DNA of 23,381 nt from Azonexaceae bacterium (GCA_009469665.1 SSTB01000232.1:1-23381); one strand, 5' to 3'. Positions 8,494 to 19,680 are shown, counted from the stretch's first letter. Numbers and translations: made by a program. Notes: a model not told the origin generated them from the sequence alone.

Positions 8494-8849
8494 TCGAAAA
8501 GGTCGTGGTCAAGGAAGGCTTCCGGGGGAAGGTCACCGGAGAGCAGGGCGCTGTCGACATCGCCTACTTCATTGACATAGTGCTCGCTATGCCAGTAGAA
8601 GGCGATCCACATCCCAGCCAGCAAGGCCAGCGCCGAAAGAAGGTTGCGCAGATAGGGGTGCCCGCTGCCGACCGTGGTGCTGCGCGATCGTCCCGGCGAA
8701 GCCATCTGCAGTTCAGTCTGGGAGAGTTTCTGACGTGACAGGGCCATATGCCTTGCAGCCTCCAGGCGCCGGCTAGCGGCTGGAGGTACGTCCTGCAGGC
8801 CCCGATTCAGTGCCTGGCGAACGTGGCCGGCGATTTGATGTTCTTTCAT
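8466..8849 (-). CDS. DUF3619 family single-pass membrane protein, candidate anti-sigma factor
   Basis: A 127-residue protein with a charged N-terminal half (1-66) containing HVRQALNRGL and ASRRLEAARHMAL helices, one membrane helix (about 68-86, LRNLLSALALLAGMWIAFYW) and a short acidic C-terminal tail (87-127). With its N-terminus in the cytoplasm, this is the layout of an anti-sigma factor: cytoplasmic domain, single helix, periplasmic tail. No canonical zinc-binding HxxxCxxC motif is visible, so it is not a classic ZAS-type anti-sigma. The ATG at 8849 overlaps the sigma-factor stop (ATGA), and GAGGGA lies about 7 nt upstream. An in-frame extension to 8933 runs inside the sigma gene and is rejected. 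Anti-sigma function is inferred from topology and coupling only. Confidence 0.82.
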   Translation of the reverse strand: MKEHQIAGHVRQALNRGLQDVPPAASRRLEAARHMALSRQKLSQTELQMASPGRSRSTTVGSGHPYLRNLLSALALLAGMWIAFYWHSEHYVNEVGDVDSALLSGDLPPEAFLDHDLFEWLRDSPDE

Positions 8850-9409
8850 AATTTTATCCCTCTTGCCGAGAGGGCGGCAGCCAGGGTGTGGGTGGCACGG
8901 GAACAATGCGTCTTGACGCTGCCTTCCGAGCAACCCATGACCGCAGCCGTCTCGGCTACATCCATGTCCTCCCAGTAACGCATGAGGAAGGCTTCCCGTT
9001 GACGCGTCGGCAATTTTGCCACTTCCTCTTCGATGGCCGCTACCGTCCTGGCCTGCAAGAGCTGAGCTTCAGGGGTGACGGAGAGGCCGGAAGCGTCCTC
9101 GACTTGCATCGATTCCAGTGGGTCGTAGTCCTCATCGTCGTCCGGGCTGAAGGCCGAAAGCATCGACGTCCACATCGATCTGACCTTGCTGCGACGGAAA
9201 TGATCGCGAACCGTGTTCTGCAGGATGCGCTGAAAGAGCAGGGGCAGTTCCGCGGCGGGTCGATCACCGTATTTTTCGGCAAGCTTGAGCATGCTGTCCT
9301 GAACGATGTCGAGGGCAGCCTCTTCCTCGCGGACGGCGAACATGGCCTGTTTGAATGCGCGGCGCTCAACGGATTCGAGAAAATGCGAAAGTTCGTTGGG
9401 TGAGGCCAG
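8846..9409 (-). CDS. ECF-like RNA polymerase sigma factor with probable CTG start
   Basis: A sigma-70 family factor of the group 4 (ECF) size, 187 residues from the proposed start. Region 2 covers about 20-75 (REEEAALDIVQDSMLKLAEK, then LPLLFQRILQNTVRDHFRR). An acidic linker (SPDDDEDYDPLE) follows, then region 4 with the helix-turn-helix (about 130-182: LPTRQREAFLMRYWEDM, VAETAAVMGCSEGSVKTH). The first ATG (9343) would begin inside region 2 and drop LASPNELSHFLESVERRAFKQA, which looks like the normal family N-terminus. Upstream of that ATG the frame has no ATG, GTG or TTG back to a TAA stop. A CTG at 9409 has AGGAG 7 nt upstream (9421-9417) and sits where the family initiator Met would be. 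It overlaps the DUF3619 gene by ATGA. Confidence 0.9.
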   Translation of the reverse strand: MASPNELSHFLESVERRAFKQAMFAVREEEAALDIVQDSMLKLAEKYGDRPAAELPLLFQRILQNTVRDHFRRSKVRSMWTSMLSAFSPDDDEDYDPLESMQVEDASGLSVTPEAQLLQARTVAAIEEEVAKLPTRQREAFLMRYWEDMDVAETAAVMGCSEGSVKTHCSRATHTLAAALSARGIKL

Positions 9410-9464
9410 GTGGTCTCTCCTCGGCGGAAAGCCTTGAAAACCTTATGGTTATTGTACGGATGCC

Positions 9465-9493
9465 TTGACCTGTCTTGCCTGGTCGATTATGGT
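9465..9493 (+). promoter_or_regulatory. Candidate promoter for the ilv operon
   Basis: TTGACC at 9465-9470 and TATGGT at 9488-9493 are separated by 17 bp, a reasonable sigma-70 match (5/6 and 4/6). The ilvI ATG lies 38 bp further on, so the leader is short, with no room for a classical Leu/Val/Ile attenuator peptide plus terminator. The region is shared with the divergent sigma-factor gene. Confidence 0.5.
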
Positions 9494-9530
9494 TATACGT
9501 TTTTCGGGCAACAGCTTTGGTAGGCGAAAA

Positions 9531-11231
9531 ATGATGATCAGCGGTGCGGAAATTGTAATCAGGTGCCTCCAGGAAGAAAAGGTCGACACGGTCTTTGGTT
9601 ATCCGGGCGGCTCCGTACTCCATATTTACGATGCCCTGTTCAAGCAGGATCAGGTCAAGCATATCCTGGTCCGCCACGAACAGGCGGCTGTCCACGCCGC
9701 CGACGCCTATTCCCGATCTTCTCAAAGGGTAGGGGTTGCGCTGGTCACCTCGGGTCCTGGTGTCACCAATACCGTGACCGGCATTGCCACTGCCTACATG
9801 GATTCGGTGCCCATGGTGGTCATCACCGGGCAGGTTCCCACCGCCTATATCGGTCAGGACGCTTTCCAGGAGTGTGATACCGTTGGCATTACGCGGCCCT
9901 GCGTGAAGCACAATTTCTTGGTCAAGGATGTCAAGGATCTCGCCGTCACCATCAAGAAGGCCTTTCACATTGCGGCGACCGGTCGGCCCGGGCCCGTGGT
10001 GGTCGACATTCCAAAGGATGTGACCGCCCAGATGTGCGAATTCGAGTATCCCAAGACCATTCAGATGCGTTCCTACAACCCTGTGGTCAAGGGGCATCTG
10101 GGGCAGATCAAGAAGGCAGTCCAACTTCTGGCGGAAGCCAAGCGGCCCATCATCTACACCGGCGGCGGCGTCATCCTGTCCGACGCAGCGGAGAAGCTTA
10201 CCCAACTGGCGCGGCGGCTCAACTTCCCGGTCACCAATACCCTCATGGGACTGGGGGGGTATCCGGCCACCGACAAGCAATTTGTCGGCATGCTCGGCAT
10301 GCACGGCACCTTCGAGGCCAACATGGCCATGCATTACGCGGACGTGATCCTGGCCGTCGGTGCCCGTTTCGACGACCGGGTAATCGGCAATCCAGGCCAT
10401 TTTGGCGAGGAACCGCGGCGCATCATTCACATCGACATCGATCCTTCGTCCATCTCCAAACGGGTGCGTGTCGACGTGCCCATCGTGGGCAACGTACCGG
10501 ATGTGATCGACGAAATCATGAAGCTCATGGATGGTGGCTTCAAGGCCGATCCCGGCGTGGCTGACTGGTGGAAGCAGATTGGCGAATGGCGCGGCCGCGA
10601 CTGCCTGCGCTACAAGCAGGACAAGCTCATCATGCCCCACTACGTGGTGGAAAAGCTTTACGAGGTTACCGGAGGGGATGCCTTCGTCACCTCAGACGTG
10701 GGGCAGCATCAGATGTTCGCCGCCCAGTACTACAAGTTCGACAAGCCCCGTCGCTGGATCAACTCCGGTGGCCTGGGCACCATGGGTGTCGGTCTGCCCT
10801 ACGCCATGGGTGTCCTGTTTGCCAATCCCGGGGCCCAGGTGGCTTGTGTCACCGGCGAGGCGTCGATCCAGATGTGCATTCAGGAGCTCTCGACCTGCAA
10901 GCAATTCGAGTTGCCGATCAAGATCATCAACCTCAACAATGGCTACCTGGGCATGGTGCGCCAGTGGCAGGAGATGTTCTATTCCAGCCGCTATTCCCAT
11001 TCCTATGTCACGTCACTGCCCGACTTCGTCAAGTTGGCCGAGTCCTACGGCCATGTGGGCATGAAGATCGAGCGCCCGGAAGACGTCGAGCCGGCCCTCA
11101 GGAAGGCCTTTACCGAGCACAAGAATGACCTCGTGTTCATGGACTTCATTGTCGATCCGACCGCCAATGTCTTCCCCATGGTGGCGGCCGGCAAGGGCCT
11201 GACCGAAATGATTCTGGCCGAAGACCTGTGA
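9531..11231 (+). CDS. ilvI: Acetolactate synthase, large (catalytic) subunit
   Basis: A ThDP-, FAD- and Mg-dependent enzyme that condenses two pyruvates to acetolactate, or pyruvate with 2-oxobutyrate, the first common step of valine, leucine and isoleucine synthesis. The 566-residue product has the N-terminal ThDP pyrimidine domain with VFGYPGGSVLHIYDAL and catalytic Glu50 in VRHEQAAVHAADAYSR. The central FAD domain contains GARFDDRVIGNPGHF, and the C-terminal ThDP domain ends its motif with INLNNGYLGMVRQWQ. The ThDP motif, usually GDG at its start, here reads Gly442-Glu443-Ala444. The ATG at 9531 (or 9534) fits the family; the open frame reaches back to 9465, but that part overlaps the promoter. 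It could equally be named ilvB. The regulatory subunit follows immediately. Confidence 0.97.
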   Translation: MMISGAEIVIRCLQEEKVDTVFGYPGGSVLHIYDALFKQDQVKHILVRHEQAAVHAADAYSRSSQRVGVALVTSGPGVTNTVTGIATAYMDSVPMVVITGQVPTAYIGQDAFQECDTVGITRPCVKHNFLVKDVKDLAVTIKKAFHIAATGRPGPVVVDIPKDVTAQMCEFEYPKTIQMRSYNPVVKGHLGQIKKAVQLLAEAKRPIIYTGGGVILSDAAEKLTQLARRLNFPVTNTLMGLGGYPATDKQFVGMLGMHGTFEANMAMHYADVILAVGARFDDRVIGNPGHFGEEPRRIIHIDIDPSSISKRVRVDVPIVGNVPDVIDEIMKLMDGGFKADPGVADWWKQIGEWRGRDCLRYKQDKLIMPHYVVEKLYEVTGGDAFVTSDVGQHQMFAAQYYKFDKPRRWINSGGLGTMGVGLPYAMGVLFANPGAQVACVTGEASIQMCIQELSTCKQFELPIKIINLNNGYLGMVRQWQEMFYSSRYSHSYVTSLPDFVKLAESYGHVGMKIERPEDVEPALRKAFTEHKNDLVFMDFIVDPTANVFPMVAAGKGLTEMILAEDL

Positions 11232-11248
11232 GCGCGGAGACCGAAAAC

Positions 11249-11737
11249 ATGCGACACATCATTTCCATCCTGATCGAAAACGAAGCCGGTGCCTTGTCCC
11301 GTGTGGCGGGACTCTTTTCCGCCCGCGGTTACAACATCGAATCGCTCACCGTGGCCCCGACCGAGGATCCTTCCCTTTCGCGCATGACCATCCTGACCCG
11401 GGGGTCCGACGAGGTGCTGGAGCAGATCACCAAGCAGCTCAACAAGTTGGTCGATGTGGTCAAGGTGGTCGATCTGTCGGAAGCCGCCCATGTCGAGCGG
11501 GAGCTCATGCTCATCAAGGTGCGCGCCACGGGTAAGGACCGTGAGGAGATGAAGCGCATGGCCGACATCTTCCGCGGCCGCATCATCGACGTGACCGAAT
11601 CGACTTATGTGGTCGAACTCACTGGTGCCAGTTCCAAGCTGGATTCCTTCATCGCCGCCCTTGACGGGGGGCTGATTCTGGAGACTGTGCGTACCGGCGT
11701 CTGCGGTATCGGCCGCGGCGATCGAATTTTGAAAGTT

Positions 11738-11740
<3 letters not shown>
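11249..11740 (+). CDS. ilvH: Acetolactate synthase, small (regulatory) subunit
   Basis: The 163-residue regulatory partner of the large subunit: it stimulates activity and confers feedback inhibition by valine. The N-terminal ACT domain (1-75) begins MRHIISILIENEAGALSRVA. The residues equivalent to E. coli IlvH Asn11, Gly14 and Asn29, linked to valine sensitivity, are all present, so feedback control is probably intact. The C-terminal ALS_ss_C domain covers about 80-160. The ATG at 11249 matches the family N-terminus and has GGAG upstream. A GTG at 11228 overlapping the ilvI stop would add seven residues and cannot be excluded. ilvN is an alternative symbol, but the length is IlvH-like. A hairpin-forming repeat region separates it from ilvC. 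Confidence 0.96.
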
Positions 11741-12843
<1,103 letters not shown>

Positions 12844-12850
12844 CGGACTC

Positions 12851-12941
12851 AGTGAGGGGCGAGGGGCGAGGCGCGAGGTGGGATTCGGTGTGTTGTGCCG
12901 CTTGCGCCCTTTCTTCTCAACCCTTACCTCTTACCCCTCAC
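12851..12941. repeat. Seven-nt-period repeat arms in inverted orientation (ilvC-psd gap)
   Basis: The left arm has four consecutive heptads ending in GAGG (AGTGAGG, GGCGAGG, GGCGAGG, CGCGAGG; 12851-12878). The right arm has four pyrimidine heptads (TTCTCAA, CCCTTAC, CTCTTAC, CCCTCAC; 12914-12941). GTGAGGGG (12852-12859) is perfectly complementary to CCCCTCAC (12934-12941), with partial pairing inward. The right arm ends 4 bp before the psd ATG, so psd has no purine-rich Shine-Dalgarno directly upstream. Confidence 0.72.
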
Positions 12942-12945
12942 CGAC

Positions 12946-13584
12946 ATGAACTATCCCCATCCGATTCTTGCCCGCGAGGGCTGGCCCTTTATCGCTGGTT
13001 CGCTGATGCTGGCAATCGCGGCGTCCTATGCTGGGGCGTGGTCGCTGCCCTTGTGGATCATCTTTTTCTTCTGCGTCCAGTTCTTTCGCGATCCGGGGCG
13101 GGTGATTGCCGGTAGCGGACCGAGGAGCGTCGTGGCGCCAGCCGACGGGCGGGTGATTGTGGTCGAGGAGGCCGACGATCCCTATTTGCAGCGCCGCGCC
13201 CTTAAGGTCAGCGTGTTCATGAACGTCTTCAACGTCCATTCCAACCGGGCCCCCATCGATAGCACCGTGCAGCGGAAGTGGTACAACGCGGGAAGTTTCG
13301 TCAATGCAGCCCTGGCCAAGGCTTCGATCGAGAATGAACGTTGTGCGCTCCATCTCAAGACCCAGGATGGGCGGGACGTGACTTGCGTCCAGATCGCCGG
13401 CCTAGTGGCGCGGCGCATCCTCAATTATGTCGACGCAGGCAAAGCCCTCGCCCGGGGCGAACGCTATGGCTTCATCCGTTTCGGTTCCCGGGTCGATTTG
13501 TACCTGCCGCTGGACACCAGGGTCAAGGTGACCATTGGGGAAAAGGTGTATGCTTCGACGACCCTGTTGGCCGAGCTCTCTTAG
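12946..13584 (+). CDS. psd: Phosphatidylserine decarboxylase proenzyme (short type)
   Basis: A pyruvoyl-dependent enzyme that decarboxylates phosphatidylserine to phosphatidylethanolamine at the inner membrane. The 212-residue product belongs to the short, archaetidylserine-decarboxylase-like class. It has an N-terminal membrane-associated stretch (about 12-45), [28 protein letters not shown], and the autocleavage site RFGSR, where Gly180-Ser181 should be cut and Ser181 converted to the pyruvoyl group. The ATG at 12946 is preferred over a GTG at 12895, which would translate the repeat arm. No Shine-Dalgarno is visible because a pyrimidine repeat occupies the site. pssA, which makes its substrate, begins 3 bp after the stop, so the two are consecutive pathway steps. 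Confidence 0.95.
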   Translation: MNYPHPILAREGWPFIAGSLMLAIAASYAGAWSLPLWIIFFFCVQFFRDPGRVIAGSGPRSVVAPADGRVIVVEEADDPYLQRRALKVSVFMNVFNVHSNRAPIDSTVQRKWYNAGSFVNAALAKASIENERCALHLKTQDGRDVTCVQIAGLVARRILNYVDAGKALARGERYGFIRFGSRVDLYLPLDTRVKVTIGEKVYASTTLLAELS

Positions 13585-13587
13585 CCG

Positions 13588-14346
13588 ATGACCGAACTCA
13601 AGCCCCGCAAGGCCCTGTTCAATCCCGAGATCAAGCGCCGCGGGATTTACGTCCTCCCCAATTTGTTCACCACCGCCGCGCTGTTCTGCGGATTTTTCGC
13701 CATCGTGCAGGCGATGCAGGGGGATTATTACCGCGCCGCCCTAGCCATTTTTGTTGCTATGGTCCTGGACGGCCTTGATGGGCGCGTTGCCCGCTTGACC
13801 CACACCCAGTCTGCCTTTGGCGCCGAGTACGACTCCCTTTCCGATATGGTGAGTTTTGGTGCCGCGCCTTCACTCGTCATGTATGAATGGGCTCTTAAAG
13901 ACATGGGGCGCCTGGGCTGGATCGCTGCCTTCGTTTACTGTGCCGGTGCAGCCCTGCGTCTGGCCCGCTTCAACACCACCCTCACCGTGATGGACAAGCG
14001 CTACTTCCAGGGGCTTCCCTCCCCTGCGGCAGCCGCCCTGGTGGCAGGTTTCGTCTGGGTCATGATCGACCACGGCATCGCCGGGGGCGACGTCCGTTGG
14101 TTAGCCTGTGCCCTGACCATCTTTGCAGGCATTACCATGATCACCAACGTACGCTACTACAGCTTCAAGGATATCAACCTCAAGAAGAGCGTGCCGTTCT
14201 TCGTGATCGCTGCCATTGCCCTTGGGTTTGCCGTGGTGGCCTACAGTCCCGAGGTATCCGCATTTGCCTTCTTCATCATCTATGCGCTCTCGGGCTACGT
14301 CCTGGCGCTGGTTGCCCTATTCCGAAAGAAGCCATCCCTGGGATGA
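13588..14346 (+). CDS. pssA: CDP-diacylglycerol--serine O-phosphatidyltransferase
   Basis: Makes phosphatidylserine from CDP-diacylglycerol and L-serine, the reaction preceding Psd. The 252-residue integral membrane protein carries the complete CDP-alcohol phosphotransferase motif: Asp61-x2-Asp64-Gly65-x2-Ala68-Arg69, then Gly78-x3-Asp82-x3-Asp86, all catalytic aspartates present. Several hydrophobic segments follow to the C-terminus (about 100-120, 140-165, 170-190, 205-225, 228-245). This is the membrane-embedded CDP-OH type, not the peripheral PLD-like E. coli type. The ATG lies 3 bp after the psd stop, so the two are almost certainly co-translated. Coupling lipid genes to a branched-chain amino-acid run is a known betaproteobacterial arrangement. 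Confidence 0.95.
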   Translation: MTELKPRKALFNPEIKRRGIYVLPNLFTTAALFCGFFAIVQAMQGDYYRAALAIFVAMVLDGLDGRVARLTHTQSAFGAEYDSLSDMVSFGAAPSLVMYEWALKDMGRLGWIAAFVYCAGAALRLARFNTTLTVMDKRYFQGLPSPAAAALVAGFVWVMIDHGIAGGDVRWLACALTIFAGITMITNVRYYSFKDINLKKSVPFFVIAAIALGFAVVAYSPEVSAFAFFIIYALSGYVLALVALFRKKPSLG

Positions 14347-14383
14347 TCCGCGGGGCAGCGCTAAAATGACGGCCTCACGCGAG

Positions 14384-14405
14384 GGTGGCGGACCATACTG
14401 CCACC
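14384..14405 (+). other. Small stem-loop in the leuA leader
   Basis: GGTGGCGG (14384-14391) can pair with CTGCCACC (14398-14405), 8 bp including one G-T pair, around a 6-nt loop, 22 nt before the leuA ATG. No U-tract follows. It could influence leuA translation, but there is no leucine-rich leader peptide, so classical attenuation is not supported. Confidence 0.35.
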
Positions 14406-14427
14406 AGGCACTTTCCGTACGGAGCAC

Positions 14428-15972
<1,545 letters not shown>

Positions 15973-15995
15973 CGCTCTTCGCGGGGGGGCTGCCG

Positions 15996-16954
<959 letters not shown>

Positions 16955-17178
16955 CTATTATCCCCAAAAGTGCTGGGGTCCAATCTGGAAACCTCGCTTG
17001 GATGCGCCAGCGCGTTTGTGGCGATGCCCCTTGACGGGTGGTCGAAGCCGTGCGGAGCGGTGTGGGGACACGGGCCACAAGGCATGCAGGGTATCTGATA
17101 GCGGTCGCCCCAGTTTCTACATTCAATCTCCCTGAGAACACCCGTGCAAGAATTTTCACCCTTGGAGACCCTGCAGCC

Positions 17179-18015
17179 GTGAGCCGCCGCCATTCCCGCC
17201 ACCACGCTGGCGGCGGTACGCCGGGAGGCCCAGGGGCCATTCTTTCCCGCTTCCGGGAGGAAAATATGGTGCAGACCAGCGCTGCGCTGGCTTTTACGAC
17301 CCTATTAGCCCTGGTTCCCCTGTTGACCCTCTTCGTCGCTGTGGGTAGCGCCGTTCCCTTCGTTGAAGGGCTTTTGAGCCGCTTCGATGCCCTTCTGGTC
17401 GAAACCCTCCTGCCAAGCGGCAGCAGTGGAATCATCGTCAAGTACCTGGGTAATTTCGCTGGCAAGGCGCTACGGCTAACCATTCCCGGTATTGTCTTCC
17501 TTGCGGCGACGGCGATTCTCCTGCTGGCGACCATCGAGAAAGCATTCAATCACGTCTGGCGCGTGGAACCCCGGCCGCTTCTCGCGCGCCTCAAACTCTA
17601 CGCCATTGTCGTTGCAGTCTGGCCCCTCGTTCTGGGCGCGATCGCTGCGGTAATGTCCTACGCCGTTTCGGCGTCCCTGGGGGTATTTGGGGAACCCCCC
17701 TGGGTTCGTATCATGCTGCTGAAGGGACTCTCCATCGCCCTGCTGGGGCTCTTCTTCGCCTTTCTCTATTACGCCGTACCCAACGCCCGGGTGAGTCGCC
17801 GCGGGGCTTGCCTGGGAGGATTGTTCGCGACGCTTCTTTTCGCCGCCATGCAGCGCGGTTTCGAACTTTATCTCGGTAGCTTCGGCAGTTTCCGGAGCAT
17901 CTACGGCGCCTTTGCAACGGTGCCGATCTTCCTGGTGTGGCTGCAACTCTCCTGGGCGGTGATCCTGCTCGGGGGCCTGCTCGCCTCTACAGTCTTTCGT
18001 CCGGGCGGACGGTAA
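17179..18015 (+). CDS. YihY/BrkB family inner-membrane protein
   Basis: A polytopic membrane protein of the YihY/virulence factor BrkB family; biochemical function is unresolved. From the GTG at 17179 the product is 278 residues. RFREENMVQTSAALAFTTLLALVPLLTLF at 24-52 (given in pieces: RFREENMVQ then TTLLALVPLL) is the family start of the first helix. About five more helices follow, with the GSFGSFRSIYGAFATVPIFL signature near 237-256. The start is uncertain. The GTG has GGAG only at long spacing. The ATG at 17266 has an excellent GGAGG 5 nt upstream but would cut off the conserved N-terminal RFRE segment. The open frame upstream to 17038 looks non-coding. The end overlaps the convergent gene by 29 bp. 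Confidence 0.85.
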   Translation: MSRRHSRHHAGGGTPGGPGAILSRFREENMVQTSAALAFTTLLALVPLLTLFVAVGSAVPFVEGLLSRFDALLVETLLPSGSSGIIVKYLGNFAGKALRLTIPGIVFLAATAILLLATIEKAFNHVWRVEPRPLLARLKLYAIVVAVWPLVLGAIAAVMSYAVSASLGVFGEPPWVRIMLLKGLSIALLGLFFAFLYYAVPNARVSRRGACLGGLFATLLFAAMQRGFELYLGSFGSFRSIYGAFATVPIFLVWLQLSWAVILLGGLLASTVFRPGGR

Positions 18016-19492
18016 ACATCTCGACGCTGGACGTCTGTTCGCTGACCTCGGTCGCCCGGTATTCACGAATTTCGAAATTCCCTGCTTCGACCAGGACGAT
18101 GAGTTTCTGGTCCCTGTCCGTGACCGTGCCGACCGGTACGATGAGTGCCGGCAGCGGGCGTAAGGGAGGCAGCTTGGGCAGCAGCACAGCTTCACGCTTG
18201 CCCTGGCGCTCGTTGTCGTGGGGCGCAGCGATCTGGGCCGGCATGCCGCGGGGGGACAGCACCTGGAGCCCGATTTCGACATGGGCAGGATTTTCCGAAA
18301 TCGCCCAGCGCACCAGGCAGATGTGCCAGGGGCCGGTATCCGTGTCCACATGCCCCTCGTGAGGATGGACTGCGACGACGTCGCCCACTTGTAGGCGGTC
18401 GGTAGGGCCACTCACATGCATCATGGCATAGCCATCGGGACTTTCATTGATGACCATCCATTCGCTCTTTCCAGGGGGCTGGTCGGGGTGGCGAAGCAAC
18501 TGCCAGAGCTTGTCCAGCCCGCTGCAGAGGTCGGCCCGATAGGACTGGCGGCGGCGGGAATACTTGCGCTTCGCAGGGTGGCCCCACAGGGAAGCCAGAC
18601 GACGCAGGACCCCCTGCCCGGCCGTCGTCCCGGCGAAGGCTGGCAGCCCAAGCTCGGCGACCGGAACACCGCGGCGCAGCGCCGCCAGCCGATCGGCCGC
18701 CGCCTGGGCGAGGGCATCGCAGGCAAAGAAATAGACTTCCGTCTCCGGCGGGGGTGGGCGCCGTGCCAGGGCCTGGGCGGGTTGATCCTTGCTCGGATCC
18801 ACCCAGAAGATAGCCTCGCCGTCCGGCGGGGGTTCAGAGCGAATGTCGACGGCCTTGGTGCAGTCGTCGATGTAGTTGACGATGAATTCCAACTCCCGGG
18901 AAGTGAACGAGGCGGGCTGCGCGGCTGCGACCAGCAGAATCGAGGCGTAAATCTGGGCGATACGGCGCTCCTCGCTGACCGTGTCCTGCTCCCCGGCGGT
19001 AAAGCGGCGGGACGAGCGGTAGCAACCGTGCAACTGCTGCCAAATGCCGGGCGCCGGTGGAGCTGCGACCAGAAAGCCAATGCCGAGATGCCAGGCGAGG
19101 CAGTGCATGACGCGTCGCAGGGTGATCTGGGGCGAGCGTGGCCTTCCACCAGCCTCATCGGCTCGCATCGACAGAGTGGCCACGTAGTCCTGGGCAAGGA
19201 TTTCCAGCAGTTCCTGCAGGTTGCGCACGGCCTGGCGCAGCCGGCGGGGAATGGGCAATGTGGCTTCGTGAAGGGCAGGGAACTGGGCCAGGGTCATATG
19301 GACCACGTGGCTGTACAGGAGGTCGAGGATTCTGAGGCGCTGGGTGACGCCTATGGGGGTTCCGCGCAGACTCTGAAGCTGGGCGAGAAGTCCCTCGGCG
19401 TCGTCCAGGGTCGTGCGGCCGTGGGCCATCGCCAGCCATTCCAGAATGGCCTTGACGTTCTTTTCGGCGAGGTCGGTGGCGGTGGCGGTCAT
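17987..19492 (-). CDS. Protein with helical N-terminal region and PilZ-like C-terminal domain
   Basis: A 501-residue protein, from the ATG at 19492. Residues 1-300 look mostly alpha-helical, with no enzyme motif, no signal peptide and no clear membrane helix. The C-terminal part carries a PilZ-like pattern: Arg315-x3-Arg319 (RQSYR) and, 30 residues later, Asn349-x-Ser351-x2-Gly354 (NESPDGYAM). GDVVAV, ICLVRWAI and EIGLQVLSP strands follow as in a PilZ beta-barrel. This suggests cyclic-di-GMP binding, but the spacing between the two motifs is at the long end and the match is by eye. No Shine-Dalgarno is seen at this ATG; the frame extends to a TTG at 19666, which lies within the rpsP promoter and is unlikely. 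The 223-bp gap to rpsP serves both directions. Confidence 0.72.
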   Translation of the reverse strand: MTATATDLAEKNVKAILEWLAMAHGRTTLDDAEGLLAQLQSLRGTPIGVTQRLRILDLLYSHVVHMTLAQFPALHEATLPIPRRLRQAVRNLQELLEILAQDYVATLSMRADEAGGRPRSPQITLRRVMHCLAWHLGIGFLVAAPPAPGIWQQLHGCYRSSRRFTAGEQDTVSEERRIAQIYASILLVAAAQPASFTSRELEFIVNYIDDCTKAVDIRSEPPPDGEAIFWVDPSKDQPAQALARRPPPPETEVYFFACDALAQAAADRLAALRRGVPVAELGLPAFAGTTAGQGVLRRLASLWGHPAKRKYSRRRQSYRADLCSGLDKLWQLLRHPDQPPGKSEWMVINESPDGYAMMHVSGPTDRLQVGDVVAVHPHEGHVDTDTGPWHICLVRWAISENPAHVEIGLQVLSPRGMPAQIAAPHDNERQGKREAVLLPKLPPLRPLPALIVPVGTVTDRDQKLIVLVEAGNFEIREYRATEVSEQTSSVEMFTVRPDERL

Positions 19493-19652
19493 GGCGGCTC
19501 GGCGGACGGAAGGAGGGAGGATAAACAATTCCGGCGCTTTTCTCCATTGGACTAAAGTCATGGGTGTCGGCAGAGTGGGGGAAGGACTTGCAGCATGGGG
19601 TTCGCTCTCCGCCCGCTGGATGCCGGGAGCGCATAAAGAGGCTCGGAACGGC

Positions 19653-19680
19653 TTGTTTTTGTTCAATTAAGCGCTATAAT
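19653..19680 (+). promoter_or_regulatory. Promoter of the rpsP-rimM-trmD-rplS operon
   Basis: TTGTTT (19653-19658) and a perfect TATAAT (19675-19680) are 16 bp apart, 35 bp upstream of the rpsP ATG. The A/T-rich stretch stands out in a GC-rich genome. It is the strongest promoter match in the window, consistent with a highly expressed ribosomal operon. Confidence 0.7.

Noticed and set aside
9494..9530. Attenuator leader before ilvI
   Set aside because: Only 37 nt lie between the candidate -10 and the ATG, too short for a leader peptide and terminator.
9366..10640. Long minus-strand frame opposite ilvI and the sigma-factor upstream region
   Set aside because: Antisense shadow of acetolactate synthase.
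18416..19555. Plus-strand frame opposite the PilZ-like gene
   Set aside because: No recognisable features. The minus-strand frame is longer, has a domain-like C-terminus and fits the convergent layout, though neither strand has a good Shine-Dalgarno.
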